Counted from the stretch's first letter, positions 49,237 to 60,796 are shown. The stretch is DNA of 64,000 bases from Halomonas eurihalina (GCF_008274785.1 NZ_VTPU01000014.1:35788-99787), one strand, 5' to 3'. The notes: generated from the letters alone by a model not told the origin. Made by a program: numbers and translations.

Positions 49237-50096
49237 ACCTGCCGCCGGACGATATGATGGCCGGGGAGGGCGTGCCCTTCGATGACCGTGGCCTGGCTTA
49301 CGGCGACGGTCTGTTCGAGACCGTCCTGGTCCGGGATGGCGTGGCGACGCTCTGGGAGGCGCATATGGCGCGTCTTGCGCGGGGGTGCGAGCGACTGGGC
49401 ATCGCCATGCCGTCGCGTTCAGCCCTGGACGCCTTGCCGGCCCGGGCAGGCAAGGGCCTCGGGGTGCTCAAGCTGACCCTGACCCGCGGCAGCGGCGGGC
49501 GTGGCTACCGGCTCCCCGAATCGCCCGCACCGCGCCTGCGCTGGCGTGTCACCCCCTTCGCTCCGTCCCCCGAACGCTGGTGGCAAGGGGTTCGCGTACG
49601 TCATTGCCGATTGGCGTTGGGAATTCAGCCGTATCTTGCGGGTCTCAAGCATCTCAACCGTCTGGAAAATGTCATGGCCCGTGCCGAATGGCAGGACCCG
49701 GATATCGCCGAAGGTCTGCTGTGCGACAGTGAGGGGCGCTTGGTCGAGGCGACCAGCATGAACCTCTTCTGGCGACGCGAAGGACGGCTGGAAACGCCTG
49801 GACTGACGCGCTGTGGCGTGGCCGGTACCCTGCGGGATAGCTTGTGCCGGCGTTTTGGCATTCAGGAGGTGGATGCCGCTCCCAGCGTGCTCGAAGGCGC
49901 CGAGGCGGTCTGGCTCGGCAATGCCGTCCAGGGGCTCTGGCCGGTGCAGCGCCTGGATGACGCGCAGGGGCAAGTCGTGATGCGCTGGCGGCTCGGCAGG
50001 CTGCACCGTGAGCTGCAGGCCGAGGCTCATGCGCTGCTGGGCTATCCGTGCCATGCGGGGGATGCGGGCGAGCAAGACGAGGACGACAAGGCATGA
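49233..50096 (+). CDS. pabC: Aminodeoxychorismate lyase PabC
   Basis: A 287-residue PLP enzyme of fold type IV that converts aminodeoxychorismate to 4-aminobenzoate for folate. [15 protein letters not shown] is the N-terminal signature and the PLP lysine is in [22 protein letters not shown] is the phosphate-loop region. I chose the GTG that overlaps the fabF stop (GTGA); an ATG at 49254 would remove seven residues. Its 3' end overlaps mltG. The fabF-pabC-mltG-tmk-holB order is conserved in enterobacteria. Confidence 0.93.
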   Translation: MNLPPDDMMAGEGVPFDDRGLAYGDGLFETVLVRDGVATLWEAHMARLARGCERLGIAMPSRSALDALPARAGKGLGVLKLTLTRGSGGRGYRLPESPAPRLRWRVTPFAPSPERWWQGVRVRHCRLALGIQPYLAGLKHLNRLENVMARAEWQDPDIAEGLLCDSEGRLVEATSMNLFWRREGRLETPGLTRCGVAGTLRDSLCRRFGIQEVDAAPSVLEGAEAVWLGNAVQGLWPVQRLDDAQGQVVMRWRLGRLHRELQAEAHALLGYPCHAGDAGEQDEDDKA

Positions 50097-51097
50097 AACG
50101 TGCGATGAAGCTCCTGCCTCTGCTGGTGATCTTGATAGCGCTGATCGTCGGCGGCGGATACCGTTACTGGGAAACGCGTCTGGAAGCGCCGCTGGCGATC
50201 GACACGCCGCGTATCTATGAAGTGCCGGAAGGCGCGGGCTACCATCGGGTCATCGCCGAGCTCGACGAGCGCGGCATCATCGAGGATGGCTGGGCCTTCC
50301 GCCTGTTGACGCGCCTCGACCCCGATGCTGTGCCGTCTCTCAGGCCCGGTGAATATCGACTCGAGCCCGGCATGGACGGACGGGCGTTGCTCAAGCGCCT
50401 GCGTCGTCACGAGGTGGTCAGGTACGGCTTGACCATCCCCGAGGGCTGGACCTTCGCGCAAATGCGCGGTGCCCTGGATGAGGCCGAAAAGCTCGAGCAC
50501 GATACCCGCGAGTTGAGCGACGCCGAGATCATGGCGCGGCTGGGTCGAGAGGGTGAGCACCCGGAAGGTCGTTTCTTCCCCGATACCTATCGGTATCGCA
50601 AGGGCATCAGCGATCTCGAGGTCCTGCGCCAGTCGATGGCGCGGATGGACGAGCGCCTTGCAGCGGCCTGGGCCGAACGCGCCGAGGATTTGCCTCTGGA
50701 GACCCCTTACGAGGCGTTAATCATGGCCTCGTTGGTGGAACGCGAAACCGGCGCACCGGAGGAACGGGGGCGCATCGCCGGGGTGTTCGTGCGCCGCCTC
50801 GAACGCGGCATGCGCCTGCAGACCGACCCCACCGTGATCTATGGCATGGGCGAGAACTACGATGGCAACATCACTCGGGCCGACCTGCGCGAGGCCACGC
50901 CCTACAACACCTATGTCATCGAGGGCCTGCCGCCGACGCCGATTGCCCTGCCGGGGCGTGCGTCCCTGGAGGCGGCCGTGAACCCCGCCGAGGGCGATGC
51001 GCTCTATTTCGTCTCACGCGGCGATGGTACGCATCATTTCTCGCGCACCCTGCGCGAGCATAACAACGCCGTCAATCGCTACATTCGCAACCGCTGA
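50093..51097 (+). CDS. mltG: Endolytic murein transglycosylase MltG
   Basis: A 334-residue YceG-like enzyme that cuts nascent glycan strands at the inner membrane. A transmembrane anchor lies at about 7-22. A LysM-like subdomain precedes the catalytic domain, whose glutamate is in MASLVERETG (E216 or E218). GVFVRRLERGMRLQTDPTVIYG and YNTYVIEGLPPTPI are family blocks. The ATG overlaps the pabC stop. Confidence 0.95.
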   Translation: MKRAMKLLPLLVILIALIVGGGYRYWETRLEAPLAIDTPRIYEVPEGAGYHRVIAELDERGIIEDGWAFRLLTRLDPDAVPSLRPGEYRLEPGMDGRALLKRLRRHEVVRYGLTIPEGWTFAQMRGALDEAEKLEHDTRELSDAEIMARLGREGEHPEGRFFPDTYRYRKGISDLEVLRQSMARMDERLAAAWAERAEDLPLETPYEALIMASLVERETGAPEERGRIAGVFVRRLERGMRLQTDPTVIYGMGENYDGNITRADLREATPYNTYVIEGLPPTPIALPGRASLEAAVNPAEGDALYFVSRGDGTHHFSRTLREHNNAVNRYIRNR

Positions 51098-52755
<1,658 letters not shown>

Positions 52756-52811
52756 TCCGGCCCGGTACGCCGTATACCACTCCATCCATTCACAACCGGT
52801 GACGCTAGCGC

Positions 52812-53639
52812 ATGTTTGTCGATTCCCACTGTCATCTCGACCGTCTCGATCCACGCACCCATGACGGTGACGTCGGAGCGGCCCTGGCGGCGGCCCGTGC
52901 ACGTGATGTGCGCCAGTTCCTGGCCATCGCGACGACGCTCGAGGGCGTGCCCGGCCTCGCCGCCATCGCTCGTGAACACGATGATGTGGTGATTTCCGCC
53001 GGTGTGCATCCGCTGCACGAAGTGCCCGAGGAGCCGAGCGTCGAGGCCATCATGGAAACGGCCGACGGCCATGGCGCCGTGGCCATCGGCGAGACCGGGC
53101 TCGACTATCACTATGATGGTGTGCCGCGTGAAGTGCAGTACGAACGCTTTCGTCGCCACCTGATGGCGGCCACCCAACTCGGTCTGCCGGTGATCATTCA
53201 TACCCGCGAGGCCCGGGAAGACACCCTGGCGCTGATACGCGAACACGTCGATCCCGAGGTGGGCGGCGTGCTGCACTGCTTCACCGAGGACCTGGACATG
53301 GCCCGCGAAGCGGTCGGCATGGGCTTTCATATCTCGCTGTCGGGCATCGTCACCTTCCGCAATGCCACCTCGGTGCGTGAACTGGCGAGCCGCTTGCCGC
53401 TGGATCGCATGTTGATCGAGACCGACAGCCCCTACCTGGCGCCGGTTCCTCATCGTGGCAAGCCCAACGAGCCGGCTTGGGTGGTGGAAGTGGCCGAGTG
53501 CATTGCCACCGAGCGCGGCATCAGTGTCGAGGAGGTGGCCATGCAGACCGCCGCCAACTTCTATCGGCTGTTCAAGGCCGCCGCGCCCGAAATTTCGAGC
53601 GAGGTGCGTCACTCATTGGCCAGGGCCGGCTTGGTCTAG
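52812..53639 (+). CDS. TatD-family metal-dependent hydrolase
   Basis: A 275-residue TIM-barrel hydrolase. Metal ligands are the His pair in VDSHCHLDRL, Glu in IGETGLDYHY, His in IIHTRE and HCFTED, and Asp in IETDSPYLAP. Its place after holB matches E. coli YcfH rather than TatD itself. Family members show 3'-5' DNA exonuclease activity; the role of YcfH is not settled. Confidence 0.92.
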   Translation: MFVDSHCHLDRLDPRTHDGDVGAALAAARARDVRQFLAIATTLEGVPGLAAIAREHDDVVISAGVHPLHEVPEEPSVEAIMETADGHGAVAIGETGLDYHYDGVPREVQYERFRRHLMAATQLGLPVIIHTREAREDTLALIREHVDPEVGGVLHCFTEDLDMAREAVGMGFHISLSGIVTFRNATSVRELASRLPLDRMLIETDSPYLAPVPHRGKPNEPAWVVEVAECIATERGISVEEVAMQTAANFYRLFKAAAPEISSEVRHSLARAGLV

Positions 53640-53683
53640 TCCCCGGGCAAGGACGAGAAAACCCGGTGCCGGAAGGAGGACGC

Positions 53684-54238
53684 ATGCATCTGGATTCACT
53701 GCTGGTCGATATCGACGCCTCGGGTGGCATTCCGCCGGTGGATCGCTGGGCGCCCGAGCGTGCCGGCGAGATGGACCTGCTGATCGCCGCCGACGGTCGC
53801 TGGATTCATGAAGGCGGCGTCATCGGTCGACCGCGCCTGGTGCGATTGCTCTCCACCATTCTGCGCCGCGAAGACGATGGCTCCCACTGGCTGGTGACGC
53901 CTGTCGAGAAGCAACGTATCCAGGTCGAGGATCTGGCCTTCATCGCCGTCGATGCCGAACGCGATGACCGGGGCGACTGGCATGTCGTCACCAACTTGGG
54001 CGATCGGGTGAGGCTCGATGCTACCCATCGGCTGAGCGTCACTGCCACGCCGCGTGATGAATGGGTTCCCGAAGTGCCGGTGCGCTTCGGACTCACCGCG
54101 CGGCTGGGGCGCAATCTCTTCTATCGACTGATCGAGCAGGCCGAGGAGCGCGCCGACGAGCAGGGAGTGCCCTGGTTAGGGTTGACCAGCGGTGGCGCCT
54201 GGCATCCGTTGGGGCGGCTAGACGGCGCGGCGCCATGA
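53684..54238 (+). CDS. DUF1285 protein
   Basis: A 184-residue DUF1285 protein of unknown function, likely cytoplasmic. The motif DGRWIHEGGVIGRPRLVRLLSTILRRE (about 36-62) and HWLVTPVEKQRIQVEDLAF are the family's conserved segments. AAGGAGGA lies 3-10 nt before the ATG. It overlaps the helicase gene by 4 nt, which suggests linked expression. I would not propose a function. Confidence 0.88.
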   Translation: MHLDSLLVDIDASGGIPPVDRWAPERAGEMDLLIAADGRWIHEGGVIGRPRLVRLLSTILRREDDGSHWLVTPVEKQRIQVEDLAFIAVDAERDDRGDWHVVTNLGDRVRLDATHRLSVTATPRDEWVPEVPVRFGLTARLGRNLFYRLIEQAEERADEQGVPWLGLTSGGAWHPLGRLDGAAP

Positions 54239-56433
54239 GGTTGACGTCGGAACAGCGTGCCGTCATCGCCCATGACCAGGGCCATGCCCGGGTCGCGGCG
54301 GTGGCTGGTGCCGGCAAGACCACCACCATGGTCGCGCGGGTGCTGAGGCTGCTCGAGCGCGGTGTCGACCCGTCGCGCCTGCTGGTATTGATGTTCAATC
54401 GTTCCGCCCGCGAGGACTTTCAGGCACGGCTGGCGGCCATGGCGCCGGCGGGGCAGCGGTTGCCCGACGTGCGCACCTTTCATTCTCTCGGGCATCGCCT
54501 CAGTCAGAGCCTGACCCGCTGGGGCGTGCTGTCGCCGCGTCAGTTGTTGACCGCCGACTGGCAACTGGAGCGCCTGTTGCGCCAGGCCTCGCTGAATGCC
54601 CTGGAAGGAGCGCCAGACGCGCGCGAGACCGCCCTCGACGCCGACAAGCTGGAAGCCTTGGCGCACTTCTGCGGATTGGTGAAGGCGGAAATGGCCGAGC
54701 CCGCCGAACTCTATGCGCGGCTCGATTTCGGCGATGGGACCGAGCATTTCGTGGGCGCCTTCGAGCAGGCCGAAACCCTGCTCGCCGATCATGGCCTGAT
54801 GACCTACGCCGACCTGATCTATCGTCCGCTGCTGGCCCTGGAAGCCGACGCGACCCTGCGCGCGCGCGTTCAGGGGTTTCTCGATCACGTCATCATCGAC
54901 GAATATCAGGACATCAATGTCGCCCAGCAGCGCCTGTTGGCCGTACTGGCGGGTCGCGAGGCGGCGGTGATGGCGGTGGGCGACGCCAACCAATGCATCT
55001 ACGAATGGCGTGGCGCCCATCCCGACACCATGCTCGAGAACTTCACCGCGACCTTCGGCGCTGCCCATGACTACCCGCTTTCGACGACCTTCCGGCATGG
55101 CCATGCCCTGGCGCTGGTGGCCAATCATGCCATTGATGCCAATCGTCGGCGCCCCGACCAGATCTGCCTGGCCTCGCCCGATAATCCGGCGACCCAACTG
55201 TCGGTGAACCAGGGCAGCCAGGCATTGCTCGACGAACTTGCCGCCTGGCAGCGTCAGGAGCGTGAGCTTTCGGAGGCCTGCCTGCTGGTGCGTAGCTGGG
55301 CGCTGTCGGTGCCGCTGCAACTGGCACTGCTGCGTGCCGGGATTCCCTTCAGACTGGCCCGGGAGGATCGCTTCGTGTTCCGCCTGCCGTTGGTCGAGGC
55401 GTTAGCGGGCTATCTGATGCTGGCCCAGGATGCTTCCCTGCTGCAGGACCCCGGCCATCTGCTGACGTTGTTGTCCCAGCCGACGCCCTTCGTGCCCCGC
55501 GAACGTCTATCGGCGCTGGCGACGCGTCTGGCCGAGACCCAGCGCTGGCCCGAGCGTCACGATCCGTTGCTGGAAGGCATCAAGCCCCATCAGCGGCGCA
55601 CCCTCAAGCGTCGTTGGGCGCTGCTGTGCGAACTGCCCAAACGCTCGAGCTGGTCGCCGGCTCGCCTGCTCGGCCATGTGATCGAAGAGGTGGAGGCGGA
55701 GAAAGTGCTCAAGCGGGCCGCCGCGCGTCGCGACAAGGGCGAGGAGGACGTACGCCTGTTGGATGTGCTCATCGAGCAGGCCGGCGAGGTGAGCGACCTG
55801 GCGGCCTTCACCGACCTGTTGCGTCGGCCGGTGGAGAACCGCGACGATGGTGTGCTGATCAACACGGTGCACGGCGCCAAGGGACTTGAGTGGCCGCTGG
55901 TGATGCTGGCCGGCACCAACGAGGAAGATTTTCCTCACTATACTCGGGACAACCCGTTGACGCCCCAGCGGCTCGAGGAAGAACGCCGGCTGTTCTACGT
56001 TGCTATTACCCGCGCCCGGGAGCGTCTGGTGATGCTGCACGATGGCGGTGAGCACCGGCCCAGCCGTTTTCTCGACGAAACCGCCTGGCAGGATGGCCAG
56101 CGCGTGGCGCAGCGCCTGGCGGGGTCACAAGAGACGGCCCCCGTCACGGTAGCGCGGCCCGACCTGGTGCGCCGTTATCTGTCGGCCTTGTCGCCCGATA
56201 CGCCGATTGAACTACCTGTCGAGGCAGCCGAAGCGCCGGGTGTTGCCGAGCGCTCTGCCGACTATCGGGTCGGCCAGCGGTTGAATCATGCCGTTTTCGG
56301 CGAGGGAGAGATCAGCGTGGTGGAGGGCGATCCGGCCAATCCGGTGATCGAAGTCCGTTTCCTGCAGGCTGGCCGGCGACGCCTGATCGCCAGCCGTGCA
56401 CCTATCGAATTGCTGGAAGGAGAGCACGCATGA
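54235..56433 (+). CDS. UvrD/Rep-family superfamily I helicase
   Basis: A 732-residue SF1A helicase. Walker A is AVAGAGKTTTMV (about 23-34), Walker B is IIDEYQDINVAQ, motif III is AVGDANQCIYEWRGA, motif V is VHGAKGLEWPLV and motif VI is FYVAITRARERL. The C-terminal 60 residues (YRVGQRLNHAVFGEGEI) resemble the Tudor-like C-terminal domain of PcrA/UvrD. It is longer than Rep but has no nuclease domain. It shares ATGA overlaps with DUF1285 and the sulfurtransferase. Exact repair role unknown. Confidence 0.92.
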   Translation: MRLTSEQRAVIAHDQGHARVAAVAGAGKTTTMVARVLRLLERGVDPSRLLVLMFNRSAREDFQARLAAMAPAGQRLPDVRTFHSLGHRLSQSLTRWGVLSPRQLLTADWQLERLLRQASLNALEGAPDARETALDADKLEALAHFCGLVKAEMAEPAELYARLDFGDGTEHFVGAFEQAETLLADHGLMTYADLIYRPLLALEADATLRARVQGFLDHVIIDEYQDINVAQQRLLAVLAGREAAVMAVGDANQCIYEWRGAHPDTMLENFTATFGAAHDYPLSTTFRHGHALALVANHAIDANRRRPDQICLASPDNPATQLSVNQGSQALLDELAAWQRQERELSEACLLVRSWALSVPLQLALLRAGIPFRLAREDRFVFRLPLVEALAGYLMLAQDASLLQDPGHLLTLLSQPTPFVPRERLSALATRLAETQRWPERHDPLLEGIKPHQRRTLKRRWALLCELPKRSSWSPARLLGHVIEEVEAEKVLKRAAARRDKGEEDVRLLDVLIEQAGEVSDLAAFTDLLRRPVENRDDGVLINTVHGAKGLEWPLVMLAGTNEEDFPHYTRDNPLTPQRLEEERRLFYVAITRARERLVMLHDGGEHRPSRFLDETAWQDGQRVAQRLAGSQETAPVTVARPDLVRRYLSALSPDTPIELPVEAAEAPGVAERSADYRVGQRLNHAVFGEGEISVVEGDPANPVIEVRFLQAGRRRLIASRAPIELLEGEHA

Positions 56434-57254
56434 GCGATGTCCTGATCAGTGCCGAACAGTTGCATCACTGGCTTCAGGAGCAGCCGACACCCGTGGTGCT
56501 GGATTGTCGGGCTCGGCTCGGCGATCTCGAGGCAGGGGCTCGTCTGTGGCGCGAAGGACATGTGCCTGCCAGCCGTCATCTGGATCTCGACCGCGACCTG
56601 GCCTCGTCGCCCGGTGTGCGGGGTCGGCATCCGCTTCCCGAGCCCGGCGACTTTGCCGCGACGCTGCGCCGACTCGGCGTCGAGCCCGGCCGCCCGGTGG
56701 TGGTGTATGACGACTTGGGCGGACAGCTCGCAGCGGCCCGCGCCTGGTGGATGCTGGCCCAGTGGGCGGGGCACCCGGACGTGAGAGTGCTCGATGGTGG
56801 ATTGCCGGCCTGGCGCGAGGCGGGCGGTACACTGGTCGAGGGCGAGCAGACGGAGGCCACGGCAAGTGACTGGGCGCCGGCCTTTGATGACGACACCTGG
56901 GTCGAGGCCGACGAGGTCTTTTCCAGTCGGGCGCTGAAGCTCGATGCACGCTCACGGGAACGTTTTCGGGGTGAGAACGAGCCGGTGGATGCGCTGGCAG
57001 GGCATATCCCCGGTGCGCGCTGCCGGCCCAGCGCAGACAACCTGAACGAAAACGGCCGTTTCAAATCACCGGAGGCGCTGCGCGAGGCGTTTCCGGAGGC
57101 GAGCGATGTCATCAGCTACTGCGGCTCCGGCGTCACCGCCTGTCACAATATTCTGGCCCACGCTGTGGCCGGCCTGCCGCTGCCGAGGCTCTACGTCGGT
57201 TCGTGGAGCGAGTGGATTCGCGATCCGGCGAGGCCCATCGCCACGGGTGACTAG
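56430..57254 (+). CDS. Sulfurtransferase, 3-mercaptopyruvate type (SseA-like)
   Basis: A 274-residue two-rhodanese-domain protein, cytoplasmic. The N-terminal domain is inactive-type. The active loop of the second domain is CGSGVTAC with C231; CGSGVT indicates 3-mercaptopyruvate sulfurtransferase rather than thiosulfate-type rhodanese (CRxGxR). Its start overlaps the helicase stop by 4 nt. It converges on mipA with a 31-nt gap. Confidence 0.9.
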   Translation: MSDVLISAEQLHHWLQEQPTPVVLDCRARLGDLEAGARLWREGHVPASRHLDLDRDLASSPGVRGRHPLPEPGDFAATLRRLGVEPGRPVVVYDDLGGQLAAARAWWMLAQWAGHPDVRVLDGGLPAWREAGGTLVEGEQTEATASDWAPAFDDDTWVEADEVFSSRALKLDARSRERFRGENEPVDALAGHIPGARCRPSADNLNENGRFKSPEALREAFPEASDVISYCGSGVTACHNILAHAVAGLPLPRLYVGSWSEWIRDPARPIATGD

Positions 57255-57285
57255 GTAGCCCATCTGATCGTCAGGGACCCTACAC

Positions 57286-58056
57286 CTAGAAGTTGTAGTT
57301 AATGAATCCGCCCACGTAGGCCTGGGTCGCATCACCGATATCGTCGACGATGGGGCTATCCTTGGCGTCGCCGGTCAGGCGTGACACGCCGACCATGCCC
57401 GTGATGGACCATGTCCGCGTGAGATAATAACTGGCGCTGGCATTGGCGCCGATGCGGAAATAGCCCTCATTCGGTGAGTACGCATCCAGCCCCGAGCGCC
57501 GACTCTCCTGCGCGGAAATGCCGAACATGTCCTCGGTCCAAGCATCGCTCCCATAGGCAATGTTCGGGCCTAGCGAAACGGAGAGCCGCTGGGTCAAGCG
57601 CGAGCGCCAATGCGCCTTGGCGCTGGCATGGTAGCCATCCACGTCCCCGCTCAGCGGCGTTTCCACGGCCGCGCTGTACTGCCAATGTCCCTCGGTGTAT
57701 TCGGCTCGCAATCCCGCCGTGACGCCTCCGTCGACCTTATCCAGGCGGTGCAGATCATCGTCGTTGTCGCGTCCGAAGGTGTAACCGAGGAACGGCGATA
57801 CCCGCCAGCCATCCCGATGAATGACATTCCAGCCCACGCCATCGCGCGCGTTGATATACATGCTATCGCCATAGGTCAGGTTGACCGATGGCCATACGGA
57901 CGTCTCGTAGTCGTCGCTTCCCAGATAATCGGGAGCGTAAATCGCCCCCGCGCCCAGACTTCCTTGCCAGCCGCTGTCCTGTGCCTGGCTGGGCATTGCC
58001 ACCGCCAGCATCGGTAGCATCACGGCCAGCGCCGTGTATCGATATCCTGCCTGCAT
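57286..58056 (-). CDS. MipA/OmpV-family outer membrane protein
   Basis: A 256-residue outer-membrane beta-barrel. The N-terminal signal peptide is MQAGYRYTALAVMLPMLAVAMPSQA with likely cleavage after AQA at about residue 25-27. The mature part has alternating strands with many aromatic and charged residues. The chain ends in FINYNF, the terminal Phe expected by the BAM complex. MipA in E. coli binds MltA and MrcB; OmpV relatives are porin-like. The ATG at 58056 starts the signal peptide. Confidence 0.88.
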   Translation of the reverse strand: MQAGYRYTALAVMLPMLAVAMPSQAQDSGWQGSLGAGAIYAPDYLGSDDYETSVWPSVNLTYGDSMYINARDGVGWNVIHRDGWRVSPFLGYTFGRDNDDDLHRLDKVDGGVTAGLRAEYTEGHWQYSAAVETPLSGDVDGYHASAKAHWRSRLTQRLSVSLGPNIAYGSDAWTEDMFGISAQESRRSGLDAYSPNEGYFRIGANASASYYLTRTWSITGMVGVSRLTGDAKDSPIVDDIGDATQAYVGGFINYNF

Positions 58057-58265
58057 GCCGCCGGACTCCCTGGATTCATTGCATGACCACCGGTTGGTCG
58101 CCCGCCCATTTTGCAGGCACACGCCCCCGGCCCTTTACATACAGTATCGTAGGTATCCTTGCCGCGCCAGCCGGTTTACTGGTCGTCCACCATGTCCACC
58201 TGGCTGCCGTTGAAGACGTGCGCGGCCCCCAATATCGGAACAAGCTGATTTATGACACTGTAGTA

Positions 58266-58577
58266 TTAGGCGGAGTCGAGCAAGGACAGCTGCCTCACGG
58301 CATCCTGCCCTTCGGGGCTGTGATCGTCGGCTTCCAGGACCTTGTGAAAGCCCCGCGAGGTCTGGATGGTAGCTTCGTCGTCGAGCCACATCATCGCCTG
58401 GGCGTGATCGTCGGCGAGCTGATGCTTGAGGCCGCCAAACTGGGTACCGATTTGCCCCCAGGCGCGGCTGAATATCCAGTCGCCGAACATGTCCTGGTGG
58501 ACATGTATCAGTACATAATCATGGTCGGTTTCCCAGCGGACGATCACGGTGGCTCCGGTTTTGGTTGTGTCGCTCAT
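58266..58577 (-). CDS. Small WGR-like domain protein
   Basis: A 103-residue acidic protein of uncertain function. YVLIHVHQDMFGDWIFSRAWGQIGTQFGG resembles the WGR fold, with the WG core and a Gln in place of Arg, followed by a helix like the family's (DDHAQAMMWLDDEA). Free-standing WGR proteins occur in many proteobacteria with no settled role. A promoter lies close to the start, with about 8 nt of leader and no Shine-Dalgarno. It is divergent from pdxB. Confidence 0.72.
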   Translation of the reverse strand: MSDTTKTGATVIVRWETDHDYVLIHVHQDMFGDWIFSRAWGQIGTQFGGLKHQLADDHAQAMMWLDDEATIQTSRGFHKVLEADDHSPEGQDAVRQLSLLDSA

Positions 58578-58591
58578 GTAACATGATCGCT

Positions 58592-58619
58592 ATTGTAAGG
58601 CCTTGTGCCCGGCGCTCAA
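58592..58619 (-). promoter_or_regulatory. Promoter of the WGR-like gene
   Basis: On the minus strand TTGAGC (58614-58619) and TACAAT (58592-58597) are 16 nt apart. The -10 box ends 14 nt before the ATG at 58577, so the leader would be very short. Confidence 0.5.
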
Positions 58620-58650
58620 AGCCGGCGGGCCGGTGTGGAAGGATACCATC

Positions 58651-59829
58651 ATGCGAATCGTCGTCGATGCCAACGTTCCCGAAGCCCAGCGCTGTTTCGG
58701 TGCACTGGGCGAGGTGGTCAGCGTGCCTGGACGCGAGATCGATGCCGCAACGGTACGCGATGCCGATGCCCTGGTAGTGCGTTCGGTCACTCGGGTCGAT
58801 GAGGACCTGGTGGGTGATTCCCGACTACGCTTCGTCGGTACCTGTACCATCGGCACCGATCATGTCGATACGCGGGCGCTGTCCGAGCGCGGGATCGGGT
58901 TCGCCAGTGCGCCGGGGTGCAATGCCGAGGCGGTGGTCGATTACGTACTGGCGAGTTTGGCGACCCTGGCCGAGCGCGGTGGTTTTTGGCTTGCCGAGCG
59001 CCGAGTGGGTATCGTCGGTGTCGGCAATGTGGGTGGGCGACTGCTGGCGCGGTTGCAGGCGTTGGGCATCGACTGCCTGGCCTGTGATCCGCCGCGTGCC
59101 GAAGAAGAGGGCGGTACGGGATTCGTCGATCTGGATACCCTGGTCGACGACTGTGACGTGCTCTGCCTGCATACGCCGCTGGTGCAGGAGGGTCCGCATG
59201 CCACGCGTCACTTGCTCGATGCCTGCCGAATCGCCGAATTGACGCCGGGTACGCTGGTGCTCAACGCCGGTCGGGGGGATTGCGTGGACGGTCGGGCCCT
59301 GCGGAGCCGCTTGTCGGGGCAGGGCGATATCTCGGCGGTACTGGATGTCTGGGAGAACGAGCCCGCGATCGACGCGGCCTTGCGTGATCAGGCTGCGCTT
59401 GCCACGCCGCATGTCGCCGGCTACAGCCTGGATGGCAAGTTGCGTGGCACGCACCAGGTGTATCGAGCCCTGGCACGCCATGTCGGGCTTCCAGCCCGGC
59501 TCGGCGAGGCCGACCTGATGCCGGCGCCGCCGGTGCCGCGCCTCGTACTGGATGGTGGGCTCGGAGTGGAAGAGGCGCTGAGGCTGTGCATGCGCAGCGT
59601 CTACGATCCGCGCCGCGACCACGATGCCTTGGAACATCTGGCGCGGACTTGGGGGATGGCGAAGGGCTTCGATGCCTGTCGGGCGAATTACCCGTTGCGT
59701 CGTGAGTTCTCGACTCTCGAGGTGGTCCTCGAAGCGGCTGCCACCCACCTCGCCGAGCCATTGGCAGCGGCGGGGTTTCAAATCACGAGCCACGAGCCAC
59801 GAGATTCGAGCGGTGAGTGCAACGCTTGA
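58651..59829 (+). CDS. pdxB: Erythronate-4-phosphate dehydrogenase PdxB
   Basis: A 392-residue D-2-hydroxyacid dehydrogenase of pyridoxal phosphate synthesis. The NAD-binding loop is VGIVGVGNVGGRLL, catalytic Arg is in NAGRGDCVDG and His is in TPHVAGYSLDGKLRGT. The C-terminal PdxB dimerisation domain covers about 285-380. The chosen ATG has GGAAGGA upstream. The last 12 codons, HEPRDSSGECNA, are encoded by an intergenic-type repeat (from 59786), so the native C-terminus appears to have been rewritten or extended. Confidence 0.94.
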   Translation: MRIVVDANVPEAQRCFGALGEVVSVPGREIDAATVRDADALVVRSVTRVDEDLVGDSRLRFVGTCTIGTDHVDTRALSERGIGFASAPGCNAEAVVDYVLASLATLAERGGFWLAERRVGIVGVGNVGGRLLARLQALGIDCLACDPPRAEEEGGTGFVDLDTLVDDCDVLCLHTPLVQEGPHATRHLLDACRIAELTPGTLVLNAGRGDCVDGRALRSRLSGQGDISAVLDVWENEPAIDAALRDQAALATPHVAGYSLDGKLRGTHQVYRALARHVGLPARLGEADLMPAPPVPRLVLDGGLGVEEALRLCMRSVYDPRRDHDALEHLARTWGMAKGFDACRANYPLRREFSTLEVVLEAAATHLAEPLAAAGFQITSHEPRDSSGECNA

Positions 59830-59871
59830 GCGTGTCGCCTCCGCGTTTCGTATCTCGCCGCTCGTGGCTCG
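59786..59871. repeat. Inverted repeat of heptamer type between pdxB and htpX
   Basis: CGAGCCACGAG occurs twice with a 7-nt overlap step (59786-59796, 59793-59803) and its exact reverse complement is at 59861-59871. Inner arms CGAGCGG (59807) and CCGCTCG (59858) also pair. It lies at a convergent junction and may act as a bidirectional terminator, though T runs are absent. Confidence 0.75.
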
Positions 59872-59896
59872 CAGCTGTTACCGTCGCCGGGTTCCT

Positions 59897-60796
59897 TTAC
59901 TGCCGATAGGCCGCTTCCTTGAGGGCGCGAATGCGTTCGTCCAGCGGCGGGTGGCTGGCGAAGAGTTTTTCCATCAGGCGGCGTGACTGGCCGGTGGTGA
60001 TGGCGAAGGCCGTCAGGGTATCCGGCATCTGGTCCGGCATCTGGGTCTCGGCCTTGAGGCGTGCCAGGGCGTTGATCATGGCACCGCTGCCGGCCAGGCT
60101 GGCGCCTGCGGCGTCGGCGCGATATTCGCGGAAGCGCGAGAACCAGGCGACGATGGCCGAGGCGATCAGGCCGAAGACGATCTCGGCGACGATGACCACC
60201 GCGAAGTAGCCGAAGAAGCCCAGCCCGCCGTTGTCGTCCTTGCGCAGGAAGCTGTCGACCAGTTGCGCGACGACGCGCGCGAAGAACATCACGAAGGTGT
60301 TGAGCACGCCCTGGATCAACGCCAGGGTGACCATGTCGCCGTTGGCCACGTGGCCGATCTCGTGGGCCAGCACGGCACGAATCTCTTCGGGCTTCATGCG
60401 GTTGAGCAGGCCGGCGGAAACGGCCACGAGGGCGTCGTCCTTCTTCCAACCGGTCGCGAAGGCGTTGGACTGCTGGGCCGGGAAGATACCGACCTCCGGG
60501 GTCTTGATACCGGCGTCGCGCGCGAGTTCGGCCACGGTATCGAGCAGCCACTTCTCGGTGGCGTTGGAGGGCGTCTCGATGACCACGGTGCCGGTGGAGC
60601 GCTTGGCCATCCACTTGGAGATGAACAGCGAAACCATCGACCCTGCCATGCCGAAGATGAAGCAGAAGATCAGCAGCCCGGTCATGTTCATGCCGTTCTC
60701 GGAGAGATAGGCGTCCACGCCGAGCAGTCGCAGGGTGATGCTGGCGACCAGGATGACGGCCAGGTTGGTGCCCAGAAAGAGCAGGATTCTCATCAT
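59897..60796 (-). CDS. htpX: Protease HtpX
   Basis: A 299-residue M48 zinc metalloprotease of the inner membrane, involved in membrane-protein quality control with FtsH. Transmembrane segments are at about 4-24 and 38-58, with two more near 155-175 and 190-215. Zinc ligands are H145 and H149 in HEIGH and Glu in [12 protein letters not shown]. The two adjacent ATGs (MM) are both possible; E. coli HtpX also begins MMRI. Confidence 0.96.
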   Translation of the reverse strand: MMRILLFLGTNLAVILVASITLRLLGVDAYLSENGMNMTGLLIFCFIFGMAGSMVSLFISKWMAKRSTGTVVIETPSNATEKWLLDTVAELARDAGIKTPEVGIFPAQQSNAFATGWKKDDALVAVSAGLLNRMKPEEIRAVLAHEIGHVANGDMVTLALIQGVLNTFVMFFARVVAQLVDSFLRKDDNGGLGFFGYFAVVIVAEIVFGLIASAIVAWFSRFREYRADAAGASLAGSGAMINALARLKAETQMPDQMPDTLTAFAITTGQSRRLMEKLFASHPPLDERIRALKEAAYRQ

